Under the pieces are notes generated by a model. The model saw only the letters and a program-made list of their open reading frames with translations. It searched no databases and was not told the origin of the DNA. Shown piece by piece: positions 22,751 to 35,136 of a stretch of DNA of 64,000 nucleotides. The stretch covers positions 87,006,987 through 87,070,986 of the forward strand of contig OX457036.1 of assembly GCA_949752735.1 (NCBI GenBank), given 5' to 3'. This DNA comes from Lumbricus terrestris. Lineage: Eukaryota; Annelida; Clitellata; Crassiclitellata; Lumbricidae. How positions within the stretch are numbered: position 1 is the first letter of the stretch; every line of letters begins with the position of its first letter. The position numbers and the translations under genes are program-made.

Positions 22751-23886
22751 TCATTGAGTCTTTCGACTCGTGTTATAGACGTCACTTCTTTGTGCTTTGC
22801 TTTTTCACAAACTTTTTCGAGTGTGTTAGCCTGTGTTATAAATATATGTACTCACCGTGTCCTTGCGTAGGTTTCTTATGGGAATAAATATCTGTATTCT
22901 CGTGGAGTTTTCGTCATTACTGTCCTAGAGCAAATGTTCCAAAAATGTATCAGAAGCAGTGTGTGTTTAGGGCTTTTACTTGAAAAGGCCTTATTTTCGT
23001 GTTTTAGAAAACGCCTGGAATGAAGGGAAATGTAATGTCTAGCATCAGATGTGCTGAATATGTCCATTCAAATTGTTTTCTGTTGTTTCTACGATCTCGG
23101 CTTAACACTTTCATTTGTAGTTTCCTGATTTTTAGCAACTGTCAAAGATTGGCATCATGTGCATGATGCACATGGTGCTTGAGAAGTGTTAAAATTATTA
23201 TTTATATATACAGTGGTAGTGTTAAAGCAACTTCATTCTTGTTGAAGCTGAAAGGCTAGAATCCTCTCTTTCTGCCAAACCTTCACTTGTTCAGACTACT
23301 GAAAAATTCCTTTAACATCTACTTCTCTATTAAAATCTAAAATCATATATGAATTGTGCAACTGTGTTCTTGATGCTTATCCTGTAAACGAATCTTTCTC
23401 TGCATTTTCTTTTATGCTTTGTGAAAATAAGTTTCTGCTGCATTGAACAGATTTTGGCTGAGGACCTGATGGGAAAAGGAATGATTAACAGTTAACTGAC
23501 ATCTGAATAGATATTTTTAGCAACCGTGTACTGTACATATGTAACGCCTGTACCATAGGCTGTAAATAGATTCATTTAGATGAGTAGTTGCCGCTTGAAG
23601 AATTCTAAACTGATTTTCCGTTAAGCAACAAGCCAATCTTTGCTGCATAGTAATGTTAGTCATCAGTGACAGAAATGTCAAGATGGTGAAGGATGTATAC
23701 GGTTTGCTTCACAGCAACCACTTTCATTTTTAGTGTGTCGTTATTGTCGTGTTTTGTTTATTTGTCACTAATTCATGTCTTGATTTGTCGACCAAATCTC
23801 TAGCCAGCGATATATGAACTATTGAACGAACATCAAGAATTTCTATGTTTCACAGAGAGGGGCGTCTGTTTTGATTTGATGGGGAA
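22751..23886 (+). other. No feature recognised
   Basis: AT-rich intergenic sequence. Short open frames have no recognisable motif. Confidence 0.4.
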
Positions 23887-24046
23887 CAGTGGTGTAGCCA
23901 GGAATTTTTGATGGTGGGCGTTTTATGGCCGGAAACCGTTTTTTGCTATTTTTTCTTACTTAAATGAAAAAATAACCTTTAAAAAACCTTTTTCCCAGAG
24001 CCAATGGGGGGTTTAACCCCCGAAACCCCCCTTGCCTACGCCACTG
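23887..24046 (+). mobile_element. hAT-type MITE, 160 bp, exact 8-bp target duplication
   Basis: Starts cagtggtgtagccagg and ends gcctacgccactg, near-perfect inverted termini of the hAT type. It is flanked on both sides by atggggaa (23879-23886 and 24047-24054). Confidence 0.9.
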
Positions 24047-25674
24047 ATGGGGAAGTTATGTTTACTGAGGATCTGTGGACGTATGAACAAAACCTTTCCC
24101 ATATTTTCTTTAAGAGATTTGTTAAGATTTTATGAGTTTTGTTCATTCTTTTTTTCTGAGAAGTTATTTATCAACTCTTTAATGCATGTATATACTCAGA
24201 GCTCTGCGTTAGCCTATATTATGATGTTAGATGTCATTACATCTGCCAGCAAAATAATGCACAGTAAGCTGGAAGAGTCACCATTGGTGGGCACACACAG
24301 TTGTGTGCTCGTATCTGGATCTGGACCCCGGCACAGTGCGCATTTCTATCAACCATTTAGTTAAAATACAGTGGACGATTTTAAGCAATATCTTTGCAAT
24401 CTTCAGTTTTCCTTGTTGGAAGTGTTCAGATATTGGAAGAAATTATATGAACACGTTCGGCTTATTTTACACATTCCTTTTATCCATGTTTAAAATGCGT
24501 AAATTCGGTAAAAAGTTAGAGAATGAGTTCAAGGCCAACTCTCACTCCGTTTGAGACTGGTTCGCTGTGTCTCTTTCTGTCTGTCCATCCTTCTGTCTCT
24601 TTCCATTTCTTTTTGGAATTGGTAGTTGTTTTGAAGACATGAAGCACAAGTTTCTCCTTAACCTTTACGATGAATATTGAATATTTATGGCTTCATGCAT
24701 GCATTGTAAAATTGACTGGCAATAATAGAAATTCTGCTTTTGGCAATACCAGATGCTGTGCCTCACGTGTTTGTTGTGTTGTTCTGTATCTATTAAATCG
24801 AGTGATTTGCCTTGTATGCTGTTCATTTAACAAATTAACAATTTCGTCGCCTTACAGTTGAAAATTCAGTTCTTATAGCCTTGTCTTTCTGTAAACCTTA
24901 ATTTTATAATTGATAAAAATAGGCTTCCACTAAAAGGTCACTAACTACACTGGTGACATTGCATGGAAATTTAGCATGCTGAGAACTTCCCCAAGAAGTG
25001 TTTCATGGTTGGTTTAAGTGGCTGCTATTTAGTGGAGGCATGATAGCCAAATTCGATAACAGGACAGTAACCCCTGGACAATAACCTCCCATGCAGATAG
25101 TCCCCCGGACAATAAACCCCTATTTACATACCGTAAATACCGTAAAGAGTAGAACTGAAAGAATGAACAAGCATCCAAGAACTAAATAAATGTTGGACAG
25201 CTATTAGACAATCAGACACAGTGTACACACAAGATATTACCCTACATCAAAAACTAACTATTTGGCAATTATTAAAAATTGTGCAGAGACGTGAAAGATG
25301 CCACAAACTAAAAGCTAATATTATTAGACAATTAGAATACAACTTAGCACAGAGGAGCCAGACATAAAAGCATTACCGATCATCCAAAACTATATGTTGG
25401 ACAAGTTCTCTGGCTGGCTGGTGGTCATCCAATGTTATAACCTCCAAAAGAAGCATGACGACTCCAACACACGGATTCTGGCCGTCATTAGCAACTACAA
25501 TGAGCGCAATGTTTTTGACTTCTTTGTGAAGTAGCTAGCAACCTTTCTTTTTAAGTCCTTAGCATGCACTTGCTGGCATTGATGTTCTGCTGTATGATAT
25601 ATTCGTACTTTGGGACGAGAGCAATATCAAATAGAGTTGTGTGTATGTGTCTATTAAGTAGGCCTAGACACTTT
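24047..25674 (+). other. No gene recognised
   Basis: AT-rich sequence. A short imperfect repeat of ggacaataac lies near 25077-25115. No coding exon supported. Confidence 0.4.
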
Positions 25675-25843
25675 CATGGGCGTATTTAAGGGGAGTTCCT
25701 GGGTTCAACCCCCGAAATGTGTAAGTTCCGATTTTTGTAAATCAATTCTCTGGGTTTTTCCTGTGAATTTTTGCGACCCTGTTTCTTAGACACCTTCTCA
25801 AATGGAAAACCCGCAGCACAAAATTTTTCTGGCTATGCTACTG
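25675..25843 (+). mobile_element. Degraded hAT-type MITE
   Basis: The left end catgggcgtatttaaggg and right end ctggctatgctactg fit decayed CAGTGGCGTAGCCAG termini. Flanks gacacttt and aacacttc match at six of eight positions. Confidence 0.5.
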
Positions 25844-25904
25844 AACACTTCATATAACACTGTTCAATTTCTCACAACTTAGGCAATTTACAACCATTCA
25901 AGGG

Positions 25905-25965
25905 CGGAAGTATTGTGAACAGAATGATGACTGGATTATGGATTGTGAACAGAATGATGACTGAA
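25905..25965 (+). repeat. 27-bp tandem repeat x2
   Basis: The unit gtgaacagaatgatgact, followed by a near-identical ggattatg/gaattatg, occurs twice in a row. Confidence 0.75.
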
Positions 25966-27859
25966 TTATGTATAAACAATGTTTGTTTTTGTGACATAGC
26001 GAATGAAACGTATGAAATACCTATATCAATTGAATGATGGTGAAAGAAATTGGTTGTCGGTGATATAGTAGATGTTTCAATTTCATATCACATTACACTG
26101 TGATATCAAAGAACATCGTTACCGTTTAATGACACTACCATATCAAAGACGATTAGTGTCACCATCTTCCTTTATCCAGGCTTGGGACTGGCACTGGCAG
26201 AGTGCAACCAGTGGCACGGTGTAAAAGAACACCAGCATGACCTCTTCCTTAATAAAGACTCGGGACTGGCACTCCCAGAGTACAAGCAGTAAGAGTTTCA
26301 GTGATCAACCAAAATCATTCTGATATCGAATTAGCTGTGGCTACATTTTTATTTAGCTGCATAACCTTTTTTTGTCGATTGTCTTGTGAATGTTGTTTGT
26401 GTTCTAGTAGTTAGTGTCTAGTTAATTTAATCAGTTGTAATCTTGTATGCTAGTGTTTGTGTGGACATGTACATGGTTTTCATTTGCTCATTTTGTAAAA
26501 CTATTCCAGCATAAATTCTATTTGTTGGGAACATCTTGGTCGCCAGTCAAACAGTTTAATTAAACCTGGCAGAATTGAATCCAGCTTAAGGATGTGTCAT
26601 TATGAATCAAGGTCACAGATGAGTTGTGAATTAATGTAATGGATGAGTTATCTTAAAAACCCATTCATAAATGAATCATTGGGAATCCAGGCTATGGATG
26701 AGTAATCATACCAGGTCTATATTATCTCCTGTGATGTGTACATTACCAGCCTTTATTATCATTTATTATATAATGTGCATTGGTAAAATAGAACTGTGGA
26801 TAGCGCTTCACTGATTTGTAGCCAGAAGATAGCAATTTTTCAGAATCATAGTTTTTTTTGGCAGTGACGTTGATGAGTAAGATTTCTCCACTTTTGTTGC
26901 AGTGTATTCATAGTGAATGCTTGATTTATTGATTGCTGCTGGTATACGTTGATTTTCTGTTACCTAGCTCTTTGTCATCCGCTACATTATCTTACTTTGC
27001 ATGAAATTTATTCATACTTTTTAGTGACATTCATTCGTTTGTGATTAAGCGCTTTTAAGACCATGCCCTGTCTATCCGTAGTTCATCCAGTTGTGTTTTA
27101 CCTACGGACTGCTAGACAAGTATGGAGCATTTCTCAGAGCTTCTAAAAGACAATTACATTGGTTTATGTCACTTCAGTAAGTGAATAGACATGGTCACTT
27201 AATGGCTTGGTTTTTCTGCATCCATAATAATTATTGTGCACTGACGTAGTCTTCCCTACTGCATTCATTTGTTTACTTTGTTTTAGATATTTTATTTGAT
27301 TTTGTTGCCCATAGCACCCACCATTTGCCCTTAAAATTGGCAAATTAATTTAAACTTTTTCAAAGCTTTGGTTTAATCTTTTATGTTTCTACTCAAGTTT
27401 TCTACATCTTATTTTGACTTCTTATTTGTTTAGATTACCCCGTATGCGTTTTTCAAGTGTCAAATATTGCAACATTTTCAAACTCATTTGTACAAAAAGT
27501 TCAAAAGCAAAGGAAACTGATTTTTCTACTTTCATGTAGCCTTGGTGTTGCACCACAATTGAATGATTCAGAATGTTGGCCATCTTGCAGCCTCTTAGAT
27601 TTCACGCACTTCAGAAAACCTACATATTAATTTTGTTTATGTACTATATGTTATTTTACTAGTGAAGTAGCAAAATATGAGCAATGTAGAATGTTTAGGT
27701 TTTTCAAGCACATGTTATTTTTCAGGCCATTTTCCTCCTAGTTTTGCAGTGATTAATAATTATAATTAGCTTAGTTGCTTTCACAGCCATATTAAATTTG
27801 ACCTGAAGCTGGCCACAGTGGCACAATACTAGCCAGATGATAGAGGATCCCATAGCATT
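25966..27859 (+). other. No gene recognised
   Basis: AT-rich sequence with weak internal duplications (for example cgggactggcact and tgggactggcact near 26180-26270). No exon supported. Confidence 0.4.
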
Positions 27860-30800
27860 TTAGCACCTAATGAATCTGTTACTGATACACTTTTCTTCCA
27901 CAAAGACAATTAAACAGGTACATGGTGGGATGAATTGGTATCTTCCCAAACTGGGAAGGTTATGTATAAGAAATCTGACTATACAGTGTAATTAATTTGT
28001 TTTTCTATGATTTTCATAGTTTTCTCTGGATGGTTATACAGATGGAACACCCCCTGTGAATTGCCATGCGCAACATTCAATTGGCATGTGCAACATTCAA
28101 TTGGCATGTGTAGCATTCAAAACAGTTACTACTGTTCTCTTCCCAGATTTGGACTGTGACTAGATGATCTTGAATTAGCCTCATGTCATACAGGTAAGAT
28201 GACATAATGGGTGACATTACTCTCTGACTCATTAACATAAATCTCAAGGTTTCTAAAATACCTAAACAGCAAAGTTTTTGGAACAGGGTTCTTACAATGT
28301 GCTTCATTGAAAACAATATCAATAAGCATATAAATTCAAATTTTATTCCCAGTCAAAAAAAACCTCAAAATCCAAAGGATAGAAATAAGCATTTCATTTG
28401 ACTTGCAATATCTTTGGTCGTTAGTCTCCGTTGTTGAGAGATTGCATGGAAGCTGAATGCTAGGACAATGTCTGATGCAAAAGACAGAACTTTGTGCTGT
28501 ATTTTGGCAGTTTCCACTGTAAACACATGACATGTTTCTGCAAGATGTCCATGTTTCATAAATTTTGCACAGAAAGTTGTTCTATGGAAAAGCCAGTGAC
28601 TAACAAAGTGTGCAGTTGTATGAATTGAATAATTTTCTTTTGACTATTTAAATAAAGTGAATACTTTACATTTGCTGTTGTTCAGTATTTGACTGACAAG
28701 TTGATAGGTTGGGTAATTGGTTGGCAGTGGTTGTTGCCTGGGTTGTGTAGCAAATGTGTGCAAATGGAGATCGGTACAAGCAAGCGAACAAGGCCAGCCA
28801 AGAGCAAAACTAATCAACTTATGACCAGAAATGTTAGTGCGAAAATAAGACAACTGAGTCAAGGGAGTGTCATCCACATATCCTTATTATGTCCATGCTC
28901 ACTGCAAAAAATAAAGTTTCTAAACACTCAATTGTTGAAGTGGTTTGTGTGGTCACTGGGAACGCCCAAGAATAGTGTTATTGGAGCGCATGTGTTACTA
29001 TGTTTCAAATGCATGATGAACAGTAGACACAAGTAAAGAATTTCAAGAGCAGTGGTTATGTTGCTAACACTTTATATCCGTAGCCTCCTCTCACACTACT
29101 CAGAACTCACCCGTAAATACCAACAATTGCTGTAAATGCCAAAAATTGTCTAAAGCTAAATCAGTCAGGCTTCCTAATAGCTCCACCAATCACAGAAGAG
29201 AATTTAAATTATGAATTTTTCAAAAAGAGAGAATGAAAATATTTAAATTTTATACAAATTATTCTTATCTAATCTGCACGGATTCATCCACTGCACAAAA
29301 ATAAACTGGTCATAAGTATAACCATATACATGAATTTATAAAGGCCAGCTATTGCATGGGAAAATGGAAGTCTTAAAATGCATGAAATCTGCCATATAAG
29401 GAAAACATACAAATAACACCAGCAATTGTTCCTTCATAGAATGAAAATTGCCTTTATCTAAATGGAGCAATAAATGTAAATGTCCTATTACAGTAATGTT
29501 GCATCTAAAAATTTATAGAGCACTTCTTTTGGCATAAACTATTCAGAGGCGCTTACATCATAGGAGTCCCGAGGAACAAGAAACTTCTTGAGAGAGCCAG
29601 AGGAAGCATGGAAGAGCTCAGACATGAGCTTCACCAGAAGAAGAGTGCGAAGGCCATTTCATGTGGAGGGATCTATCACAGTAAATGCCCAGCTCTAAGC
29701 CAAGGCACACATTGCATATTACAATATAGCACACATTACGCACTACACTGTAGCATATAATATTAACGTCATTTTTTCCCTAGACGTCCGTTAAAGCAGA
29801 CATCGTGTACTGCTGAGTTAATTCTGTAGCTGCAGTTTGTTCACAAAATGGTGTTGCTGATGACATTTGATTTCAGAAGCTCCTGTAGAAGCATTTTGCG
29901 CTCCTCATTTGACGACAGATGTACTTGAGGTCTGCTGGAGGCAGTTGGCTCTCGACGCTTATTTGAGACGAGCCGCCTTTGTCTTCTTACATTTTTGCTA
30001 CGTTGTTCTTTGCAGCTATCAGCAGTTGGTGCTATGCTAGTCGACATTGTTTCTGCTTTCTTTGCACGAAGATCTAAAACTGTTGGCTTGATACCACTCA
30101 AAGCAGTGTCAACAACATCCATTTCTTCAAGAGTTGTCAGTGAGTTGATAAACAACGCTGTCTCCCGAAGACGCTCCTGCAATTGTTTCTTCATTTCTTC
30201 AAGCTTTGTTATCGGCTGCGAAAGTGGCTGTACGCGAGAAGCAGCTTCACAGTCCTGATCAAAATGTATCTCACTAGTGGTGTCATTGTGAAATTGGTCA
30301 TTGTCAGCACTATCTGAGTCTGCAGAATTCTGTACAAGTGCTCCTGAATTTGTGTTCTCTCTCTTCACGCGTACATTAAACATCGCTATGTAATGGATAT
30401 GTTTGCACATGTTGAAGAACGTCCGATTGTCTGAACATGTGCACGAATACCTATGAATGCATGCTGCACAGTCGCTGCACTTTATGCCACACCCACAATC
30501 AGCATTAGCCAAACGCACTGTGTGATTGTCAGTTTTTTCAGAGATAGATTGAACACACCACTCCTTGCCAGGGATCAGTTCACAACTGATGGACAGCATA
30601 GTTATACTTGCCGCATGCCTCTCCTGCAGCTCGGACAGTTTCTTTGTGTACTTGCCCTTATAGATGTTGCACAAATCCTGTTTGGTTACCAAGTGCAACC
30701 GTGTCAGCTGCCCATCAAATCTGCTGCGCACATCTCTTAGGATCGCCTCAGGAGAGATCTGCAGTGCCAGCTTCTTAGCAAGCCACACCCGATCTGCATC

Positions 30801-31690
30801 TGACAGCCTCATGTTACACAACTGCTCATGCGAGTCCGTGTAACATAAGTGTGTTGCATAGTACTCAACAGATATTCCATCAGAAGTGACGCGTTTGATT
30901 ATGTGTGCTGGACATGTCCTGTTGATCTTACTGTAACCTTGCGCTTTCAATTTCCGCTTGCGTGGTTCTGTAATAATCTGGCGGGTGCTACCACTTCTGC
31001 GACAGTAGTAATACGTGTGTACTGCAGACGACCTTTTCCGAATATTTCCTCGCATAAAGCTGCACAATGTACTTCTCTCGATACTACGCATCCACTCACT
31101 GAATTTAGCTTCTGCTGAAAACTTCAAATGCTGTGCTTCTATGTTCTGGTGATGCACTTTGTTTAAGTGCTCAATTACATGTTGCATCAGAGAGAAGCTT
31201 TCGCCACAGCTGATGATCGAACACTTCAGTGTCTTTACATTACGTCTTTGCATTTTAGCGGGATCCAGTGTCTTTAAATTAAGTTTTCGCTTTCTAGTGG
31301 AAGTGCCAACCTTTGAACATTCGGTCAAATCTCTGTCAGTTGACTGAGCAGTCACTTCATTGGCCCCCTGCAAAATGACAAAACAGCAGATTTTAATCTG
31401 AGGATGGATGAATATTTATTTTACTCTGAGGGTGGACGAATATTTCCTTGCTGCCAGGATGAAATCATGCAAAGGCAAAAGTGTGATACAGGGTTCTGAC
31501 AGTTTAAAGAATGTTATCAAGTTGCTGACATTAAATTTGTATTGTTAAACATGTACAAGTTTCCATTTTAATTCTCTAAAATGTAGAACGCAAACAAGTA
31601 GGTCAATGTAGTCTCTGTTCAGTCTACTGAGCACTTCATTTTTCATGTTTCTAACTTGCTAATCATAACTATACCAACAATAACAATAAC
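27860..31690 (-). mobile_element. Duplicated segment, copy A (carries DDE-less MULE-like gene)
   Basis: Sequence from about 27860 to 31690 is paralogous to pieces of 32200-41212: the left flank (ctgttactgatac, gggaaggttatg), the block with gcaaaagacagaactttgtg, the block with tttgctgttgttcagta, the gene, and the right flank to ccaacaataaca. Copy A is uninterrupted and is the reference for reading insertions in copy B. Terminal inverted repeats were not found, so whether it moved as one element or as a segmental duplication is open. A 20-21-bp unit (tggcatgtgcaacattcaat) is repeated about three times near 28063-28120. Confidence 0.75.
29841..31367 (-). CDS. MULE-transposase-like protein with SWIM finger and no DDE core (copy A)
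   Basis: Uninterrupted minus-strand ORF of about 508 residues. In order (numbered from the codon at 31373-31371): a C2H2 finger (C51, C56, H69, H74), a GCM/WRKY-like finger (YYYC at 124, TCPAH at 154, then H175 and H182), the RLHLVTKQDL element at about 225, a Cys-rich stretch, and a SWIM finger (CTC at 311-313, CKH at 323-325), then an acidic/basic tail. This order is that of MULE-type transposases, but the roughly 200-250-residue RNase H-like DDE region expected between RLHLVT and SWIM is absent: only about 50 residues separate them. No ATG opens the long frame. It follows ttttgcag, so the first codons probably come from an upstream exon. Role (DNA binding, repressor, passenger) is inference. 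Confidence 0.8.
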   Translation of the reverse strand, partial: GANEVTAQSTDRDLTECSKVGTSTRKRKLNLKTLDPAKMQRRNVKTLKCSIISCGESFSLMQHVIEHLNKVHHQNIEAQHLKFSAEAKFSEWMRSIERSTLCSFMRGNIRKRSSAVHTYYYCRRSGSTRQIITEPRKRKLKAQGYSKINRTCPAHIIKRVTSDGISVEYYATHLCYTDSHEQLCNMRLSDADRVWLAKKLALQISPEAILRDVRSRFDGQLTRLHLVTKQDLCNIYKGKYTKKLSELQERHAASITMLSISCELIPGKEWCVQSISEKTDNHTVRLANADCGCGIKCSDCAACIHRYSCTCSDNRTFFNMCKHIHYIAMFNVRVKRENTNSGALVQNSADSDSADNDQFHNDTTSEIHFDQDCEAASRVQPLSQPITKLEEMKKQLQERLRETALFINSLTTLEEMDVVDTALSGIKPTVLDLRAKKAETMSTSIAPTADSCKEQRSKNVRRQRRLVSNKRREPTASSRPQVHLSSNEERKMLLQELLKSNVISNTIL

Positions 31691-32199
31691 GCACAGGTTT
31701 GAGAACATAACCATTATATACGACTGGTTATGCAATGTATATATTCATTTATTTCCAAAAACAACAGGCAAAATGATGATGGTGTATATTAACAAATTGA
31801 AAGTATGGCTACTCATGTTTGAGTTAATTAGTACATGTCTTTATATATAACTTTTTGGGTTAAATTTCAACAAGTCTTTATCACTGAAGGCAAAATTGTT
31901 ACAATGGATCTTGCTGTAGTGAGAAGGAAGAAGTTCACCGAGTACTTGAAGTTCATTTCCATGAACAAGTTTTAAAAAACATCGCATCAGACACTTGTGC
32001 TAACATTTCAGCCATCAGAGCATCAGGGTGTAAATTTTTTATATCCATCGCGTCTAAGCCAGTTTATGAAGCCCTCAAGGATATATTTATCCTCTCCACT
32101 GGCAAGGCCACACCATGCAAGACAGGCATACATCATTCAAGGCCTGAGCTCCAGTGATTGTTTGGAGGTCTTTCATGGAGGTCCCATGTTAACGGACAT
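31691..32199 (+). other. Spacer between paralogous copies A and B
   Basis: No recognised gene. A stretch near 31890-32060 is mildly coding-like (cttgctgtagtgagaaggaa) but has no long frame. Confidence 0.4.
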
Positions 32200-32357
32200 T
32201 AACAAATCTGTTACTGATGCATTTTTCTTTCAAAAGACAATTAAACAGGTGCATGAAGTGGGATGAATTGGCCAGATAAGTGCTTTTTTTGTTCAGCGAC
32301 CAAACTGGGAAGGTTATGATAAGAAATGTGACTATACAGTGTAATTAATTTGTTTTT

Positions 32358-34501
32358 GGGGCATTCCAGGTCAAATCAACACAATTTTGAATTAAAATCT
32401 GCATCATCATCTCCGATTTTGATGAAATTTGGCAAGGTGGTAGAACCTATTGAGAAACTCTCAAAACTAAAATTTTAGATTTTTGGGTCAACCGGTTTCC
32501 GAGATATGGGTCATTGAACCTTGACCCAAACGACCCGATTTGTGCAGACCGGACGAGGTTTAAACTGCTGTATCTCAGCTTCTATTGCACCTAGAAACAA
32601 AAATGAGATACCAAATTAAAGCTGAGTGAATGCTCTGTTTGGGCAAGGTAGCTAGAAATAGTTATTTTGAGTAACAAAAATAATGTGAGCATCTGTAACC
32701 TATTAACCCTGACCCAGGTCACTTTGTACCCTCAGAATTTTATTAACTTTTAACCATTCAAAGATCTCACTATTCTAAAGAGTTGATGAAAATTTCAGAG
32801 TGGGCACTCCAGTAGTTTTTTTTTATGATTTTTTGAATGGTCACCCAAGGGAGCGAATCGCGCGGTGAACGAAGGTACACATGTCAAATGAAGTCTTTGA
32901 CAGCTAGGAAATATCATTTTTAGTGAAAAAGACATGTCAGACCTCTGTCAAATCAAAATTCACAATCTAGTCAGTTTCAGGTCAAGCTATATATTCTGTT
33001 TCCACAGAGCTATTGCAGAGCTCTTGCATCTCGAGGGCACTCAGCATATATGCCTCCCAGTGCTTGGTATTTATTTATTTATTAGGGAACAGAGTGGAAT
33101 GGCCCATGGACACTAAGCGCAGTGTAACAGGGATGGCATTCTAGGATGTAGGACCAGTGGCATAGAATGAACAACGCTGTCGGATGTCAGTTTGTGAGCA
33201 GGGAAGCAGAAGCTCACCTTGGTTCATTGATCGACACTGACACCCAAGGTGGTAAAAAAAAAGAGTTCTCAAAGATACGGTGGAGCACCACCTAACCAAT
33301 GCACAGACCCTGTATTCAATCCGCTGTGGAGAAGGGAGCCAATGTAAGACATCTCACAACATGAGACATAAACATTTTTGGATATGGCCAACAAGTCGCA
33401 CAGCACAGTACCCGTTTCAGACAACCTATCCGGTCAGCTGGTAGTCCATGATAGAGGGTGCTATGGTGGTCAAGTCATGAAATTATGAAAGAGTGAACAA
33501 GGGTAGAGGCCGCACCAAAAGTAAGAGAGCGAGATACCACTTTAAGCTGGCGCAACTGGTAGTAACAGTTACAATGCAGCATAGCAGGTTTATATGCTCT
33601 TGGTCCAAAATAAGTCCCAGGCCCCACACAAAAGGTGTTGGATGAAGTTCTGATGTCAGTACATCCACACAAGATATTATCAGCAGATCACTTGTATGAG
33701 GATAATGAAAAGATTGAGAGGCCCATGAAGATGCAAAAGGTTTATTTCTACTACAGCAAATGTCTGCATAACACAGCTAAGCCACCAGTCACCATTATAC
33801 TTGGCGGTGACTTAACTCTCAATGTCTTCAAATTTCACTGCTTGATAGTCAGCAAGACTTAATTGAAATTGATAAGTAAGTAGGTAAACTTAAGCATTGT
33901 CTTGCCTAACATCCAGTGCTAGCAAATAATATCAATTTGTTAATTATTTAATATATATGTGCGGATAGCATTGAATAAAAGGGACAGTTGCGCATGTATT
34001 AACACTCGATTCACGCCCTTGGGTGACCATTCAAAAAATCATAACAAAAAAACTACTTGAGTGCCCACTCTGAAATTTTCATCAACTCTTTAGAATAGTG
34101 AGATCTTTGAATGGTGAAAAGTTAATAAAATTCTGAGAGTACAAAGTGACCTGGGTCAGGGTTAATAGGTTACAGATGCTCACATCATTTTTGTTACTCA
34201 AAATAACTATTTCTAGCTACCTTGCCCAAACAGAGCATTCACTCAGCTTTAATTTGGTATCTCATTTTTGTTTCTAGGTGCAATAGAAGCTGAGATACAG
34301 CAGTTTAAACCTCGTCCGGTCTGCACAAATCGGGTAGTTTGGGTCAAGGTTCACTGACCCATATCTCGGAAACCGGTTGACCCAAAAATCTAAAATTTTA
34401 GTTTTGGGAGTTTCTCAATAGGTTCTACCACCTTGCCAAATTTCATCAAAATCGGAGATGGTCATGCAGAAACACTGTGATGATTTGACCTGGAATTACC
34501 C
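32358..34501 (+). mobile_element. Long-inverted-repeat (foldback) element, 2.1 kb
   Basis: Arms of about 500 bp, 32358-32870 and about 34000-34501, are inverted complements along their length with scattered mismatches. The termini are ggggcattccaggtcaaatc and its partner gatttgacctggaattaccc. The uninterrupted paralogue at about 27990-28010 reads aatttgtttttctatgattt, so the insertion point is exact and gives a TTTT target duplication. The interior (32870-34000) has no recognised gene and seems to hold another repeat with tttatttatttattagggaa. Confidence 0.88.
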
Positions 34502-34565
34502 TTTTCTATGATTTTCATAATTTTAACGTAATGGCCATACAAATAGCCCCTGTAAATTGTCATGT

Positions 34566-34642
34566 CGTCTGTTTAGAATGCAATGGTGCTAACTCCATTG
34601 CTAAATGCATTGGAGTTAGAACCATTGCACTCTAAACAGACG
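34566..34642 (+). mobile_element. 77-bp near-perfect palindrome inserted with ATGT duplication
   Basis: The left arm begins cgtctgtttagaatgcaatg and the right arm ends cattgcactctaaacagacg. Together they form a long hairpin with a loop of about 12 nt. It is absent from the equivalent site in copy A and flanked by atgt on both sides (34562-34565 and 34643-34646). Confidence 0.8.
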
Positions 34643-35136
34643 ATGTGCAACATTCAAAACGGTTACTTTTCTCATTTTCTAGATTTTGGACTAGGTGATC
34701 TTGAATTGGTCTTGTGTCATACAAGCAAGCTGGAATAAATGGATGACATTACAAAATGTCTCCGGTTATCATAAACCTTCAGACTTCTTCAATACCTAAA
34801 CAGCAAAGTCATGGGAACCAGGTTATTCAAGTGTGCTTTGTCAAAACAATATTGATAAGCATACAAGATCAAATATGCTTCGTTTCATTTGAGTTTCAAT
34901 TTCTTGGCTGTATTGTCTCTGTCACTGACAGATTGCATGAATGCTGCATTCTGGGACTATATGCAAAAGACAGAACTTTGTGCCATCTTTTTGCAGTTTC
35001 TTACTGAAAGCAACCGACATGTTTCTGCAAGTGTCCATGTTTCATTTATTCATTAAAATGGCTCTGAACGAACGTCAGTGACTAACAAAGTGCGCAGTTG
35101 TGTATGAACTGAATAATATCCTCTTGACTGTTTAAA

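Noticed and set aside
30453..30740. Plus-strand frames opposite the DDE-less genes (also 40019-40306)
   Set aside because: Antisense shadows of the minus-strand genes; they are shared only because the genes are.
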